Shown piece after piece: positions 1-8,357 of a stretch of 64,000 nt of DNA. Source of the DNA: Sphingomonas sp. PP-CE-1A-559 (GTDB lineage Bacteria > Pseudomonadota > Alphaproteobacteria > Sphingomonadales > Sphingomonadaceae); assembly GCF_004340965.1 (NCBI RefSeq), contig NZ_SLYA01000001.1:372001-436000 (forward strand), given 5' to 3'. The notes under the pieces were generated by a model. It had not been told where the DNA came from and searched no databases. It saw only the letters and a list, made by a program, of their open reading frames with translations. The translations under genes and the position numbers were made by a program. How positions within the stretch are numbered: the stretch's first letter is position 1; each line of letters begins with the position of its first letter.

Positions 1-23
1 CGAAGGCCGGGGCCCATTGGGAA
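1..23. repeat. Family A palindromic repeat, left half (cut by window edge)
   Basis: This is the inner part of the 30-bp arm seen complete at 52202-52231 and 36443-36472, with core GGCGAAGGCCGGGGCCCA. It is inverted relative to the copy at 335-368, so the two arms bracket the GIY-YIG gene. The outer end lies beyond the window. Confidence 0.8.
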
Positions 24-33
24 GGCCCCGCTG

Positions 34-330
34 ATGGAAGAACAAGCGTTCGTCTACATCATGGCAAGTGGGTTTAACGGTACGATCTACCTCGGCTCGA
101 CGCTGAACCTGGCGAAGCGCGTGTGGGAACACCGCAACGCCGTCGTCGCCGGGTTCACGAAGAAATACGACTGCAAGCTGCTCGTCTGGTATGAGTTAGC
201 CGGTAGTTGGGAAGCCGCCCGGCAGCGCGAGCTGCACATGAAGGAGTGGAAGCGAGGCTGGAAACTGCGTGAGATCAACGGTTTCAATCCCCCTTGGGAC
301 GACCTTTACGATCGCATCGCACGACCATGA
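34..330 (+). CDS. GIY-YIG superfamily endonuclease-like protein (COG2827/YhbQ type)
   Basis: A 98-residue protein that is a single GIY-YIG nuclease module. The two core strands read VYIM near residue 7 and TIYLGST near residues 17-23. The expected arginine follows in LAKRVWEHR (about 27-35), and the metal-binding glutamate is probably in QRELHMKEW (about 64-72). The length matches stand-alone YhbQ-like proteins. Such small proteins are sometimes misnamed excinuclease subunit C, but there is no UvrC domain architecture. The gene lies wholly between two inverted family A palindromes (1-23 and 335-368) and ends 55 bp before sucD. The host gap is probably the sucC-sucD junction, although sucC is outside the window. 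A role in moving or maintaining the palindromes is inferred only. Confidence 0.85.
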   Translation: MEEQAFVYIMASGFNGTIYLGSTLNLAKRVWEHRNAVVAGFTKKYDCKLLVWYELAGSWEAARQRELHMKEWKRGWKLREINGFNPPWDDLYDRIARP

Positions 331-334
331 CCGC

Positions 335-368
335 TTTCCCAATTGGGCCCCGGCCTTCGCCGGGGTGG
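335..368. repeat. Family A palindromic repeat, right half
   Basis: Inverted partner of 1-23, with core TGGGCCCCGGCCTTCGCC and outer end GGGGTGG. It begins four bases after the GIY-YIG stop codon and ends 17 bases before the sucD start. The outer end matches those of the gene-free copies at 36443-36546 and 52202-52305. Confidence 0.85.
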
Positions 369-384
369 TAAGGAACGAGACAAG

Positions 385-1269
385 ATGAGCATCCTCGTCG
401 ACAAGAACACCAAGGTCATCACCCAGGGCATGACCGGCGAAACCGGCAGCTTCCACACCAAGATGGCGCTGGAATACGGCACGCAGATGGTTGGCGGCGT
501 CACGCCCGGCAAGGGTGGTACGACCCACCTCGACCTGCCCGTCTACAACACCGTCGCCGAAGCCAAGGCGATGACCGGCGCGACCGCGTCGGTCATCTAC
601 GTGCCGCCCCCCTTCGCCGCCGATTCGATCCTCGAGGCGATCGATGCCGAGATCGAGCTTATCGTCGCGATCACCGAGGGCATTCCCGTGCTCGACATGG
701 TCAAGGTCAAGCGCGCGCTGTCGGGCTCCAAGTCGCGCCTGATCGGCCCGAACTGCCCCGGCGTGCTGACCCCCGGCGAGTGCAAGATCGGCATTATGCC
801 CGGCTCGATCTTCAAGAAGGGCTCGGTCGGCGTTGTCAGCCGTTCAGGCACGCTCACCTATGAGGCGGTGTTCCAGACGTCGAACGCAGGCCTTGGTCAG
901 ACGACCGCGGTCGGCATCGGTGGCGATCCGGTCAACGGCACGAACTTCATCGACGTGCTCGAGCTGTTCCTCGCCGACGACGAGACCCAGTCGATCATCA
1001 TGATCGGCGAAATCGGCGGCGACGCCGAGGAGCAGGCGGCACAGTTCCTCCGCGACGAAGCCAAGCGCGGTCGGTCGAAGCCTATGGCAGGCTTCATCGC
1101 CGGTCGTACGGCGCCTCCGGGCCGTCGCATGGGCCATGCCGGCGCGATCGTGTCGGGCGGCAAGGGCGACGCGGAGAGCAAGATCGCGGCGATGGAAGCT
1201 GCCGGGATCCGCGTTTCGGAAAGCCCCAGCCTGCTCGGCGAGACGCTGCTGAGCGTGTTGAAGGGTTGA
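385..1269 (+). CDS. sucD: Succinyl-CoA synthetase (ADP-forming) alpha subunit
   Basis: A 294-residue protein, normal length for SucD, which with SucC converts succinyl-CoA to succinate with substrate-level phosphorylation in the TCA cycle. The N-terminal CoA-binding Rossmann domain starts [23 protein letters not shown] lies at about 121-126. The phosphohistidine loop is [10 protein letters not shown] with the active-site His at residue 251. An in-frame extension upstream reads through the family A palindrome and is not credible. The ATG at 385 follows AAGGAACGAG as ribosome-binding site. It is the first complete TCA gene of the cluster; sucC would be expected upstream, beyond the window. Confidence 0.97.
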   Translation: MSILVDKNTKVITQGMTGETGSFHTKMALEYGTQMVGGVTPGKGGTTHLDLPVYNTVAEAKAMTGATASVIYVPPPFAADSILEAIDAEIELIVAITEGIPVLDMVKVKRALSGSKSRLIGPNCPGVLTPGECKIGIMPGSIFKKGSVGVVSRSGTLTYEAVFQTSNAGLGQTTAVGIGGDPVNGTNFIDVLELFLADDETQSIIMIGEIGGDAEEQAAQFLRDEAKRGRSKPMAGFIAGRTAPPGRRMGHAGAIVSGGKGDAESKIAAMEAAGIRVSESPSLLGETLLSVLKG

Positions 1270-1277
1270 ACGAACTA

Positions 1278-1410
1278 CCCCTCTCCCTTCGGGGAGAGGG
1301 AAGGAGCTGCCTCTTGGCAGCGGAAGGGTGAGGGCACGTGACCGCCCGTGCCCTCACCCTCCCACCCGCAAGTGCGGGCGGGCCCCTCCCTCTCCCTCGC
1401 GGGGAGAGGG
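1278..1410. repeat. Family F palindromic element between sucD and sucA
   Basis: The outer arms are CCCCTCTCCCTTCGGGGAGA-type hairpins. Inside is the inverted pair GGGTGAGGGCA / TGCCCTCACCC. It fills almost the whole sucD-sucA gap. A second copy of 137 bp lies at 37605-37741 between the plcP-like gene and the glycosyltransferase gene. Confidence 0.8.
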
Positions 1411-1428
1411 ACACTGAGGACGAGAACG

Positions 1429-4365
1429 ATGGGCTACGAAGGCCAGGATTTCAGCGATATCGCAGCCGGCGTCAGCCCGGCGTTCGTGGAGACGCTCTAC
1501 GCCAAGTTCAACGCGGACCCGGCTTCGGTCGAGTCCGGTTGGCGTGCGTTCTTCGAGGGTCTCGAAGGCTCCGCGCAGGGCCCGAGCTGGGAGAGCGCCC
1601 GCTGGCCGCTCACCACCACGGACGACCTGACCGCAGCGCTCGATCCGACCCAGATGGAGCCCGCGCCCAAGCCCGCCAAGGGCGGCAAGCCCGCCCCCGC
1701 CGCAGCAGCGCCCGCCCCCGTCTCGAAGGAAGAGATCGCCAAGGCCGCCGCCGACGCGATCCGCGCGCAGCTGCTCGTCCGCACCTACCGCGTCCGCGGT
1801 CACCTCGCCGCGAACCTCGATCCGCTCGGCCTGTCGAAGCGCGAGATGCCCGAGGACCTGAAGACCGAATATCACGGCTTCTCCGACGGCGACATCGACC
1901 GGAAGGTCTATCTCGGTGGCACGATGGGCTTCGAATGGGTCTCGATCCGCGAGCTCGTCGACACGTTGCGCAAGAATTACTGCGGCAATGTCGGCCTCGA
2001 ATACATGCACATCTCCGACGTCGAGGAGCGCCGCTTCCTCCAGGAGCGCATGGAGGGCCAGGACAAGGCGATCGAATTCTCCACCGACGGCAAGAAGGCG
2101 ATCCTTACCAAGGTGATCCAGGCCGAGCAGTGGGAGAAATTCCTCGGCAAGAAGTATGTCGGCACGAAGCGCTTCGGGCTCGACGGCGGCGAATCGATGA
2201 TCCCCGCGCTTGAGAGCGTCATCAAATATGGCGGCCAGATGGGCGTGCGCGAGCTCGTCATCGGCATGGCGCATCGTGGTCGTCTCAACGTGCTGGCGAA
2301 CGTGATGGCGAAGCCGTTGCGCGTCATCTTCCACGAATTCGCCGGCGGTTCGGCCAACCCCGACGACATCGGCGGTTCGGGCGATGTGAAGTATCACCTC
2401 GGCACCAGCACCGATCGCGAGTTCGACGGCCACAAGGTTCACATGAGCCTCGTCGCCAACCCGTCGCATCTCGAAGCGGCCGATCCGGTCGTGCTCGGCA
2501 AGACGCGCGCGATCCAGACGCTCAACAACGATCTCAAGGACCACGTCGCCTCGCTCCCCGTGCTGATCCACGGCGACGCGGCGTTCGCGGGGCAGGGGAT
2601 CGTCTGGGAGTGTCTCGGCTTCTCCGGCATCCGCGGCTACAACACCGGCGGCTGCGTCCACTTCATCATCAACAACCAGGTCGGCTTCACGACCTCGCCG
2701 CAGTTCGCGCGCTCGTCGCCTTACCCGTCTGACGTCGCCAAGGGCGTCCAGGCGCCGGTCTTCCACGTCAATGGCGACGATCCCGAGGCGGTCACCTTCG
2801 CCACCAAGATGGCGATGGAATTCCGCCAGAAGTTCCACCGCGACATCGTCATCGACATGTGGTGCTATCGCCGCTTCGGTCACAACGAAGGCGACGAGCC
2901 GTCCTTCACGCAGCCGCTGATGTACGACATCATCCGCAAGCACCCCGGCGTCTCGTCGGTGTACGGCGATCGCCTGATCCAGGAAGGCGTGATCGACCAG
3001 CCCTGGATCGACGAGAACGTGAAGCAGTTCACGCTCCGTCTCGAGGGTGAGTTCGAAGCCGGGTCGTCGTACAAGCCGAACAAGGCCGACTGGTTCGGTG
3101 GTCGCTGGACCGGCCTCAGCGCGCCGACGGATGGCGGTTCCGCCCGTCGCAACGTCGAGACGGGTCTCAGCACGAAGCTGTTCGATTCGCTCGGCCGCAC
3201 GCTGACGACGATCCCGGACAGCGTGAAGATCCACAAGACGCTCAACCGCGTGATCGATGCCAAGCGCGAGATGTTCAAGTCGGGCAAGGGCTTCGACTGG
3301 GCGACCGGCGAAGCGCTAGCGTTCGGCGGCCTGCTCTCGGAAGGCTATGGCGTCCGCCTGTCCGGCCAGGATTCGGGCCGCGGCACCTTCTCGCAGCGCC
3401 ACGCCGTCTGGGTCGACCAGACCGACGAGCACAAGTACGTGCCGTTGCAGGAAATCGAACACGGCCGCTTTGAAGTGCTCGACAGCCCGCTCAGCGAATA
3501 CGGCGTGCTCGGGTTCGAATATGGCTACGCGCTCGCCGACCCGAAGACTTTGGTCCTCTGGGAGGCGCAGTTCGGCGATTTCGTCAACGGCGCGCAGATC
3601 ATGATCGATCAGTTCATTACGTCGGGCGAGTCGAAGTGGCTTCGCGCCAACGGCCTCGTGATGCTGCTCCCGCATGGTTACGAAGGGCAGGGGCCTGAGC
3701 ATAGCTCGGCACGTCCCGAGCGCTTCCTGCAATCGTGCGCGGACGACAACATCCAGGTCGCGAACTGCACCAGCCCGGCGAACTATTTCCACCTGTTGCG
3801 CCGGCAGATGCACCGCAACTTCCGCAAGCCGTTGATCGTGATGACGCCGAAGTCGTTGCTGCGGCACAAGCTGGCGGTGTCGAACGCCGAGGATTTCCAG
3901 GGCGACAGCCACTTCCGCCGCCTGCTGTCGGATACCAATCCGGCCGCCGACGTCGACACGAAGCGTCTGGTCCTGTGCACTGGCAAGGTCGCGTACGACC
4001 TGATCGAGGCACGCGACGCGGCGGGCGACACCGACACGCAGATCGTCCGCGTCGAACAGCTCTATCCCTTCCCCGGCAACCCGATCGCCGAGCGCGTCGC
4101 GCGGATGCCGAACCTGGAAGAGATCGTCTGGGCGCAGGAAGAGCCGAAGAACAACGGCTATTGGTTCTTCGTCGAGCCGCTGATCGAGGAGGCGCTGGCA
4201 ACGGTCGATTCCCGCGTGAAGCGCGCGCGCTATGCGGGCCGCAACGCCTCGGCATCGCCCGCGACCGGCCTGATGAAGCGTCACCAGGCCGAACAGGGCG
4301 CGCTCGTCGCCGACGCGCTCGGCCACTCCGTCCGCGACGAAATCCGCCGCACCCGCGCAAACTGA
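1429..4365 (+). CDS. sucA: 2-oxoglutarate dehydrogenase E1 component
   Basis: A 978-residue thiamine-diphosphate enzyme that decarboxylates 2-oxoglutarate and succinylates the lipoyl group of E2 in the 2-oxoglutarate dehydrogenase complex. The N-terminal E2-binding segment (GYEGQDFSDIAAGVSPAFVE) is followed by the dehydrogenase core with MAHRGRLNVL (His 282) and the ThDP/Mg motif beginning HGDAAFAGQG (about 381-390) and ending INNQVGFTT. The transketolase-like C-terminal part contains HGYEGQGPEHSSARPERFLQ. A longer in-frame start exists but would translate the family F repeat. ATG 1429 is preceded by ACTGAGGACGAG and matches the family N-terminus. sucB follows after a 101-bp gap. Confidence 0.97.
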   Translation: MGYEGQDFSDIAAGVSPAFVETLYAKFNADPASVESGWRAFFEGLEGSAQGPSWESARWPLTTTDDLTAALDPTQMEPAPKPAKGGKPAPAAAAPAPVSKEEIAKAAADAIRAQLLVRTYRVRGHLAANLDPLGLSKREMPEDLKTEYHGFSDGDIDRKVYLGGTMGFEWVSIRELVDTLRKNYCGNVGLEYMHISDVEERRFLQERMEGQDKAIEFSTDGKKAILTKVIQAEQWEKFLGKKYVGTKRFGLDGGESMIPALESVIKYGGQMGVRELVIGMAHRGRLNVLANVMAKPLRVIFHEFAGGSANPDDIGGSGDVKYHLGTSTDREFDGHKVHMSLVANPSHLEAADPVVLGKTRAIQTLNNDLKDHVASLPVLIHGDAAFAGQGIVWECLGFSGIRGYNTGGCVHFIINNQVGFTTSPQFARSSPYPSDVAKGVQAPVFHVNGDDPEAVTFATKMAMEFRQKFHRDIVIDMWCYRRFGHNEGDEPSFTQPLMYDIIRKHPGVSSVYGDRLIQEGVIDQPWIDENVKQFTLRLEGEFEAGSSYKPNKADWFGGRWTGLSAPTDGGSARRNVETGLSTKLFDSLGRTLTTIPDSVKIHKTLNRVIDAKREMFKSGKGFDWATGEALAFGGLLSEGYGVRLSGQDSGRGTFSQRHAVWVDQTDEHKYVPLQEIEHGRFEVLDSPLSEYGVLGFEYGYALADPKTLVLWEAQFGDFVNGAQIMIDQFITSGESKWLRANGLVMLLPHGYEGQGPEHSSARPERFLQSCADDNIQVANCTSPANYFHLLRRQMHRNFRKPLIVMTPKSLLRHKLAVSNAEDFQGDSHFRRLLSDTNPAADVDTKRLVLCTGKVAYDLIEARDAAGDTDTQIVRVEQLYPFPGNPIAERVARMPNLEEIVWAQEEPKNNGYWFFVEPLIEEALATVDSRVKRARYAGRNASASPATGLMKRHQAEQGALVADALGHSVRDEIRRTRAN

Positions 4366-4384
4366 TTGAACCCGCTCCCTGTTT

Positions 4385-4446
4385 TCCTGCGAAAGCAGGA
4401 AGCCAGGGTCCGGCAGAGTAACCCTAGGCCCCTGCGTCCGCAGGAG
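4385..4446. repeat. Family I palindromic element between sucA and sucB
   Basis: The left arm is TCCTGCGAAAGCAGGA and the right arm CCTGCGTCCGCAGGAG, separated by about 30 bp. A related copy is at 17272-17346. It occupies most of the sucA-sucB gap. Confidence 0.65.
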
Positions 4447-4466
4447 CACAAAAGGTAGAAGCAAAC

Positions 4467-5717
4467 ATGGCAACCGAAGTCACCGTCCCCGTCCTGGGTG
4501 AATCGATCACCGAAGCCACCCTCGGCGAGTGGCTGAAGCAGCCCGGCGACCCCGTCGCGGTCGACGAGCCGATCGCCAGCCTCGAGACCGACAAGGTCTC
4601 GGTCGAGGTCCCGTCGCCGGTCGCCGGCGTCATGGGCCAGCACGCCGTCGCCGTCGGCGACACCGTGCAGGTCGGCGCGATGCTCGCCACGATCGACTCG
4701 GGTGACGGCGCCGCCGCTGCTCCGGCCAAGGCTCCCGAGCCCGCCGCGACCGCAACGCCGTCCGCACCCGCCAAGGACGAGTCTGGCGCAGGCTATGGCG
4801 ACCAGCCCGGTGCCGGCACCAGCGATTCCCCCGCCGCGCTCTCCCCGTCGGTCCGCCGCGCGGTACTCGAGCACGGCGTCGATCCCGGCACCGTCAAGGG
4901 CACTGGCCGCGACGGTCGCATCACCAAGGAAGACGTGACCGCCGCCGCGTCGAGCAAGCCAGCGCCTGCGCCCGCCGCAGCGCCCGCTCCGGCCGCAGCC
5001 CCCGCCGCCGCTTCGGGTCGCGGCGAGGAGCGCGTGCGCATGACGCGCCTCCGCCAGACGATCGCCAAGCGCCTCAAGGAAGCACAGAACACCGCCGCGA
5101 TGCTGACGACGTTCAACGACGTCGACATGACCGCGGTGATCGAGGCACGCGCCAAGTACAAGGACCTGTTCGAGAAGAAGCACGGCGTCCGGTTGGGCTT
5201 CATGGGCTTCTTCGTGAAGGCCGCGACGATGGCATTGCGCGACATCCCGTCGGTCAACGCATCGATCGACGGCGACGACATCGTCTATCACGACTATGCC
5301 GACATCTCGGTCGCGGTCTCGTCGCCGGGCGGCCTCGTCGTCCCCGTGATCCGCGATGCCGACCAGATGTCCGTCGCGACGATCGAGAAGACGATCGGCG
5401 ACTTCGGCAAGCGTGCCAAGGAAGGCGCGCTCAAGATGGACGAGATGAAGGGCGGCACCTTCACGATCTCGAACGGCGGCGTGTTCGGCTCGCTGATGTC
5501 GACCCCGATCATCAACCCGCCGCAGTCCGCCGTGCTCGGTCTTCACCGCATCGAGGAACGCCCGGTCGTCGTCAACGGCCAGATCGTCATCCGCCCGATG
5601 ATGTACCTCGCGCTCAGCTACGACCACCGCCTGATCGACGGCCGCGAAGCCGTGACGTTCCTGGTGGCGCTGAAAAATGCTATCGAGGATCCGACGCGGA
5701 TTCTTATCGACCTGTGA
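4467..5717 (+). CDS. sucB: Dihydrolipoyllysine-residue succinyltransferase (E2 of 2-oxoglutarate dehydrogenase)
   Basis: A 416-residue E2 core enzyme. One lipoyl domain (about 1-75) carries the lipoylated lysine in ETDKVSVEV (Lys 43). An Ala/Pro linker leads to the E3-binding domain ([20 protein letters not shown], about 127-160), a second Ala/Pro linker, and the catalytic domain. The catalytic domain ends in [12 protein letters not shown], with the active-site His 387 and Asp 391. The domain order and HRLIDG support succinyltransferase, and the position next to sucA excludes pyruvate dehydrogenase E2. The start has AAAGGTAGAAG upstream. Confidence 0.97.
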   Translation: MATEVTVPVLGESITEATLGEWLKQPGDPVAVDEPIASLETDKVSVEVPSPVAGVMGQHAVAVGDTVQVGAMLATIDSGDGAAAAPAKAPEPAATATPSAPAKDESGAGYGDQPGAGTSDSPAALSPSVRRAVLEHGVDPGTVKGTGRDGRITKEDVTAAASSKPAPAPAAAPAPAAAPAAASGRGEERVRMTRLRQTIAKRLKEAQNTAAMLTTFNDVDMTAVIEARAKYKDLFEKKHGVRLGFMGFFVKAATMALRDIPSVNASIDGDDIVYHDYADISVAVSSPGGLVVPVIRDADQMSVATIEKTIGDFGKRAKEGALKMDEMKGGTFTISNGGVFGSLMSTPIINPPQSAVLGLHRIEERPVVVNGQIVIRPMMYLALSYDHRLIDGREAVTFLVALKNAIEDPTRILIDL

Positions 5718-5724
5718 GGTAGCA

Positions 5725-5961
5725 ATGGACTGGCGCGACCATATTCATTCGGACCCTGAAATTCTGGGCGGCAAGCCCGTGGTGAAGGGTACGCGGATAT
5801 CGGTCGAGCTGATCCTCGAATATTTCGAAGACGGTGCGAGCATCACCGATGTTCTCGCCGCCTTTGACCATATCACCGAGGAAGATGTCCGTGCGGCAAT
5901 CGCGTTCGCGCGAGACCTGCTGGTCGACTCGACGGTCGCGGCGCAGCGCAAAGGGGCCTGA
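5725..5961 (+). CDS. DUF433 family antitoxin-like protein
   Basis: A 78-residue protein with the DUF433 signature DPEILGGKPVVKGTRISVELIL followed by YFEDGASITDVLAAF and ITEEDVRAAIAFARDLL. DUF433 proteins are small winged-helix-like proteins usually encoded before a PIN-like toxin and regarded as antitoxins. The start is ATG 5725 with TGTGAGGTAG upstream, 7 bp after the sucB stop. A longer in-frame reading would overlap sucB. The next gene starts 3 bp after its stop. The pair sits inside the 2-oxoglutarate dehydrogenase cluster, which is an unusual site. Confidence 0.85.
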   Translation: MDWRDHIHSDPEILGGKPVVKGTRISVELILEYFEDGASITDVLAAFDHITEEDVRAAIAFARDLLVDSTVAAQRKGA

Positions 5962-5964
5962 CGG

Positions 5965-6324
5965 GTGCATCTGCTCGCCGACGAAAACCAGCATCCGGTT
6001 GTCGTCGCGCGGTTGCGCAGTGCTGGTCACGCCGTCGAATGGATCCGGGAAACATCGCGCGGCGCCAAGGACCCGGAGATACTGGCGCGCGACGACATCG
6101 GGGCACTGATATTGGTCACCGACGACCGTGACTTCGTCGACCTGATCTTCAACCGTGGTTACCCCGCGCCCCGCGCGATACTATATAACCGACTGAACCG
6201 CGTGCATCCGGATGCCATCGCCGACCGCCTGATCGCAGTATTGGCCGGTGGTGGCTTCGAAGGCCACATCACAACCATAACCAAGGACGGCGAACGCAGT
6301 AAGCCGTTCCCCGCTGGAGCATAA
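5965..6324 (+). CDS. DUF5615 PIN-like toxin-type protein
   Basis: A 119-residue protein starting from GTG. HLLADENQHPVVVARLRSAGH at the N-terminus and LVTDDRDFVDLIF at about residues 51-63 give the acidic residues (LADEN, TDDRDF) of the PIN-like DUF5615/Mut7-C fold. These are usually toxins or RNases paired with DUF433 antitoxins. The gene is 3 bp from the DUF433 gene and 1 bp before lpdA. The purine-rich CTGGAGC just before the lpdA start lies inside its last codons, so lpdA translation may be coupled to it. Activity is not shown by sequence alone. Confidence 0.8.
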   Translation: MHLLADENQHPVVVARLRSAGHAVEWIRETSRGAKDPEILARDDIGALILVTDDRDFVDLIFNRGYPAPRAILYNRLNRVHPDAIADRLIAVLAGGGFEGHITTITKDGERSKPFPAGA

Positions 6325-6325
6325 C

Positions 6326-7720
6326 ATGGCTGACTACGACTATGACGTCCTCGTGATCGGTGCGGGCCCCGGCGGTTACGTCGCGGCAATCCGTGCAGCG
6401 CAGCTCGGCCTGCGCACCGCTTGCGCCGAGTCCCGCGAGACGCTCGGCGGCACCTGCCTCAACGTCGGCTGCATCCCGTCGAAGGCGCTGCTCCATGCGT
6501 CGGAAATCTACGAGGAGGCCAAGGGCGGTCACCTCACCAAGTTCGGCATCGACTTCCAGGGCGTCACCCTGAACCTCGACCAGATGCACGCCGAGAAGGC
6601 CAAGGCCGTCAAGGAACTGACCGGCGGCGTCGAATTCCTGTTCAAGAAGAACAAGGTGACCTGGCTCAAGGGCAAGGCCGCGTTCCAGGACGCGCACACG
6701 GTCGACGTAGCGGGCCAGAAGGTCACCGCGAAGAACATCGTCATCGCCACCGGCTCGTCGGTGATGCCGCTCCCCGGCGTCGAGGTCGACCAGAAGACCG
6801 TCGTCGACAGCACCGGCGCGCTCGCATTGCCGAAGGTCCCCGAGCACATGGTCGTCATCGGCGGCGGCGTGATCGGCCTCGAACTCGGCTCCGTCTGGCG
6901 TCGTCTCGGTGCGAAGGTCACGGTCGTCGAGTTCGTCGACCAGATCCTCCCCGGCTTCGACGGCGAAGTCCGCCGCGAGACCGCCAAGCTCTTCAAGAAG
7001 CAGGGCATGGAGCTGAAGCTCTCGACCAAGGTCACCGGCGTGACGGTTGCCGACGGCGTCGCGACCGTCACCGTCGAGCCCGCCGCGGGTGGCGCATCCG
7101 AGACGCTGACCGCCGATGCGGTGCTCGTCTCGATCGGGCGGAAAGCGAACGTCGACGGCCTCAACCTCGAAGCCATCGGCCTTGAGCTCAACAAGCGCGG
7201 CCAGATCGAAACCGACCACTCGTTCCGCACCAAGGTCGACGGCGTCTGGGCGATCGGCGACTGCATCCCCGGCCTGATGCTCGCGCACAAGGCCGAGGAC
7301 GAGGGCGTCGCGGTCGCGGAAAACATCGCCGGCCAGACCGGTATCGTCAACGAGGACGTCATCCCGAGCGTCGTCTACACGATGCCCGAGATCGCCGGCG
7401 TCGGCCTCACGGAAGAGGCGGCGCGCGACAAGACCGAGATCAAGGTCGGCAAGTTCCCGTTCGCCGCGAACAGCCGCGCCAAGACCAACCGCGACACCGA
7501 CGGCTTCGTGAAGATCATCGCCGACGCCAAGACCGACCGCGTCCTCGGCGTCTGGATCGTTTCTTCGCTGGCGGGAACGCTGATCGCCGAAGCCGCCATT
7601 GCAATGGAATTCGGCGCGACCAGCGAGGACATCGCCTACACCTGCCATGCGCATCCCACGCATGCCGAGGCGATCAAGGAAGCCGCGATGGCGGTGCAAG
7701 GCAAGCCCATCCATATCTAG
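6326..7720 (+). CDS. lpdA: Dihydrolipoyl dehydrogenase (E3)
   Basis: A 464-residue FAD-dependent disulfide reductase that reoxidises dihydrolipoamide in the 2-oxoglutarate dehydrogenase complex. The N-terminal FAD site is VIGAGPGGYVAAI. The redox-active disulfide is in GGTCLNVGCIPSK (Cys 44 and Cys 49). The NAD-binding GGGVIGLELGSVW lies near 178-190. The C-terminal catalytic pair is HPTHAE (His 443, Glu 448). The start is 1 bp after the PIN-like gene. The last codons form one arm of a perfect 26-bp palindrome (7711-7736) that includes the stop codon. Confidence 0.97.
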   Translation: MADYDYDVLVIGAGPGGYVAAIRAAQLGLRTACAESRETLGGTCLNVGCIPSKALLHASEIYEEAKGGHLTKFGIDFQGVTLNLDQMHAEKAKAVKELTGGVEFLFKKNKVTWLKGKAAFQDAHTVDVAGQKVTAKNIVIATGSSVMPLPGVEVDQKTVVDSTGALALPKVPEHMVVIGGGVIGLELGSVWRRLGAKVTVVEFVDQILPGFDGEVRRETAKLFKKQGMELKLSTKVTGVTVADGVATVTVEPAAGGASETLTADAVLVSIGRKANVDGLNLEAIGLELNKRGQIETDHSFRTKVDGVWAIGDCIPGLMLAHKAEDEGVAVAENIAGQTGIVNEDVIPSVVYTMPEIAGVGLTEEAARDKTEIKVGKFPFAANSRAKTNRDTDGFVKIIADAKTDRVLGVWIVSSLAGTLIAEAAIAMEFGATSEDIAYTCHAHPTHAEAIKEAAMAVQGKPIHI

Positions 7721-7736
7721 CAATTGCTAGATATGG
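7711..7736 (+). other. Perfect palindrome spanning the lpdA stop codon
   Basis: CCATATCTAG, then CAATTG, then CTAGATATGG. The left arm is the end of the lpdA coding region including TAG. An outer pair, GCAAGCCC at 7701 and GGGCTTGC at 7743, extends the stem imperfectly. It resembles a terminator stem but has no T-run. It forms the gene-proximal hairpin of the family J element that follows. Confidence 0.75.
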
Positions 7737-7742
7737 ATCGAA

Positions 7743-7802
7743 AGGGCTTGCCCGGCCGGCGGCGCTCCAGCGCCGTCCGACGACAGGGGCTTTGCCCCTG
7801 TC
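7743..7802 (-). repeat. Family J three-hairpin 3'-UTR element downstream of lpdA
   Basis: In gene orientation it reads CCGGCCGGCG, a hairpin GGCGCT-CC-AGCGCC (7761-7774), the conserved CCGACGA, then a hairpin GACAGGGGC-TTT-GCCCCTGTC (7782-7802). The same order occurs after rplL (58838-58889) and rplA (60765-60815), always downstream of the stop codon and in the same orientation relative to the gene. Confidence 0.75.
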
Positions 7803-7842
7803 CGGCCAAGCAAGGCGCAGCTTCCGCGAGTGAAGTAAGTTC

Positions 7843-7878
7843 GAGAGGGCGTCGGTGGCAATCCACCGGCGCCCTCTC
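7843..7878. other. Strong inverted repeat in the lpdA downstream region
   Basis: GAGAGGGCG-T-CGGTGG, loop CAAT, CCACCG-G-CGCCCTCTC. It has 15 paired bases and one mismatch. There is no T-run on either side, so it is not a standard intrinsic terminator. The rest of 7803-7977 shows no gene. Confidence 0.6.
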
Positions 7879-7977
7879 TGCGTTTGCAGCGCGAGAGTTG
7901 AAGGTGCAGCGCGAGGGCGGCGAAGGCGAAGGCAAGGGGGCAAAGGTTGAGTTCGATCGGGGGGATGGATGTTGCCG

Positions 7978-8049
7978 CAGTTCGCCAGTTCGCCAGTTCG
8001 CCAGTTCGCCAGTTCGCCAGTTCGCCAGTTCGCCAGTTCGCCAGTTCGC
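7978..8049. repeat. Tandem repeat, nine exact copies of an 8-bp unit
   Basis: Nine perfect head-to-tail copies of CAGTTCGC (72 bp). Since 8 is not a multiple of 3 and no gene spans it, this looks like an intergenic variable-number tandem repeat. The short open frames through it are artefacts. Confidence 0.95.
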
Positions 8050-8089
8050 CCACGCCCCGTCCACCCGCAAACCCCAACTCACCCCCTCC

Positions 8090-8195
8090 CGTCATCCCGG
8101 CGAACGCCGGGACCCACGGTTACGGTGGACCCAATGATATCCCCCCATCACTATCCGGTCCGCGACCATGGGTCCCGGCGTCCGCCGGGATGACG
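8090..8195. repeat. Family D palindromic element, copy 1 (106 bp)
   Basis: The terminal arms are CGTCATCCCGGCGAACGCCG and the inverse of the closely related CGTCATCCCGGCGGACGCCG. The interior contains GGACCCA and TGGGTCC. The unit length is identical to copy 2 at 8358-8463, but interiors differ at several bases. The bases between the two copies (8196-8357) show no gene. Confidence 0.9.
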
Positions 8196-8357
8196 GGGGG
8201 TAGGAGGGGTAGGGGAAGGAGGTTAGGGGGCAGGGGCGCGATCAAGTGGCAACGTTAACCGCCGCAAGCTCACGATCTGCAAGGTCTTTGACGGCATCAC
8301 CCACACCAGGCCCTAAGCTCCGGTTTCCTTTAAAACTCACCCACCTACACCCCCTTC

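Noticed and set aside
34..330. Naming the GIY-YIG gene as excinuclease subunit C
   Set aside because: It has only the single small nuclease domain, with none of the other UvrC regions.
1354..3234. A 626-codon antisense frame under sucA, and similar long frames under lpdA, sucB, clpA and the DEAD-box gene
   Set aside because: Same reason: high third-position GC keeps antisense frames open. Composition is not protein-like and no motif is present.
7978..8049. CRISPR-like array
   Set aside because: The units are 8 bp with no spacers. No cas genes are nearby.
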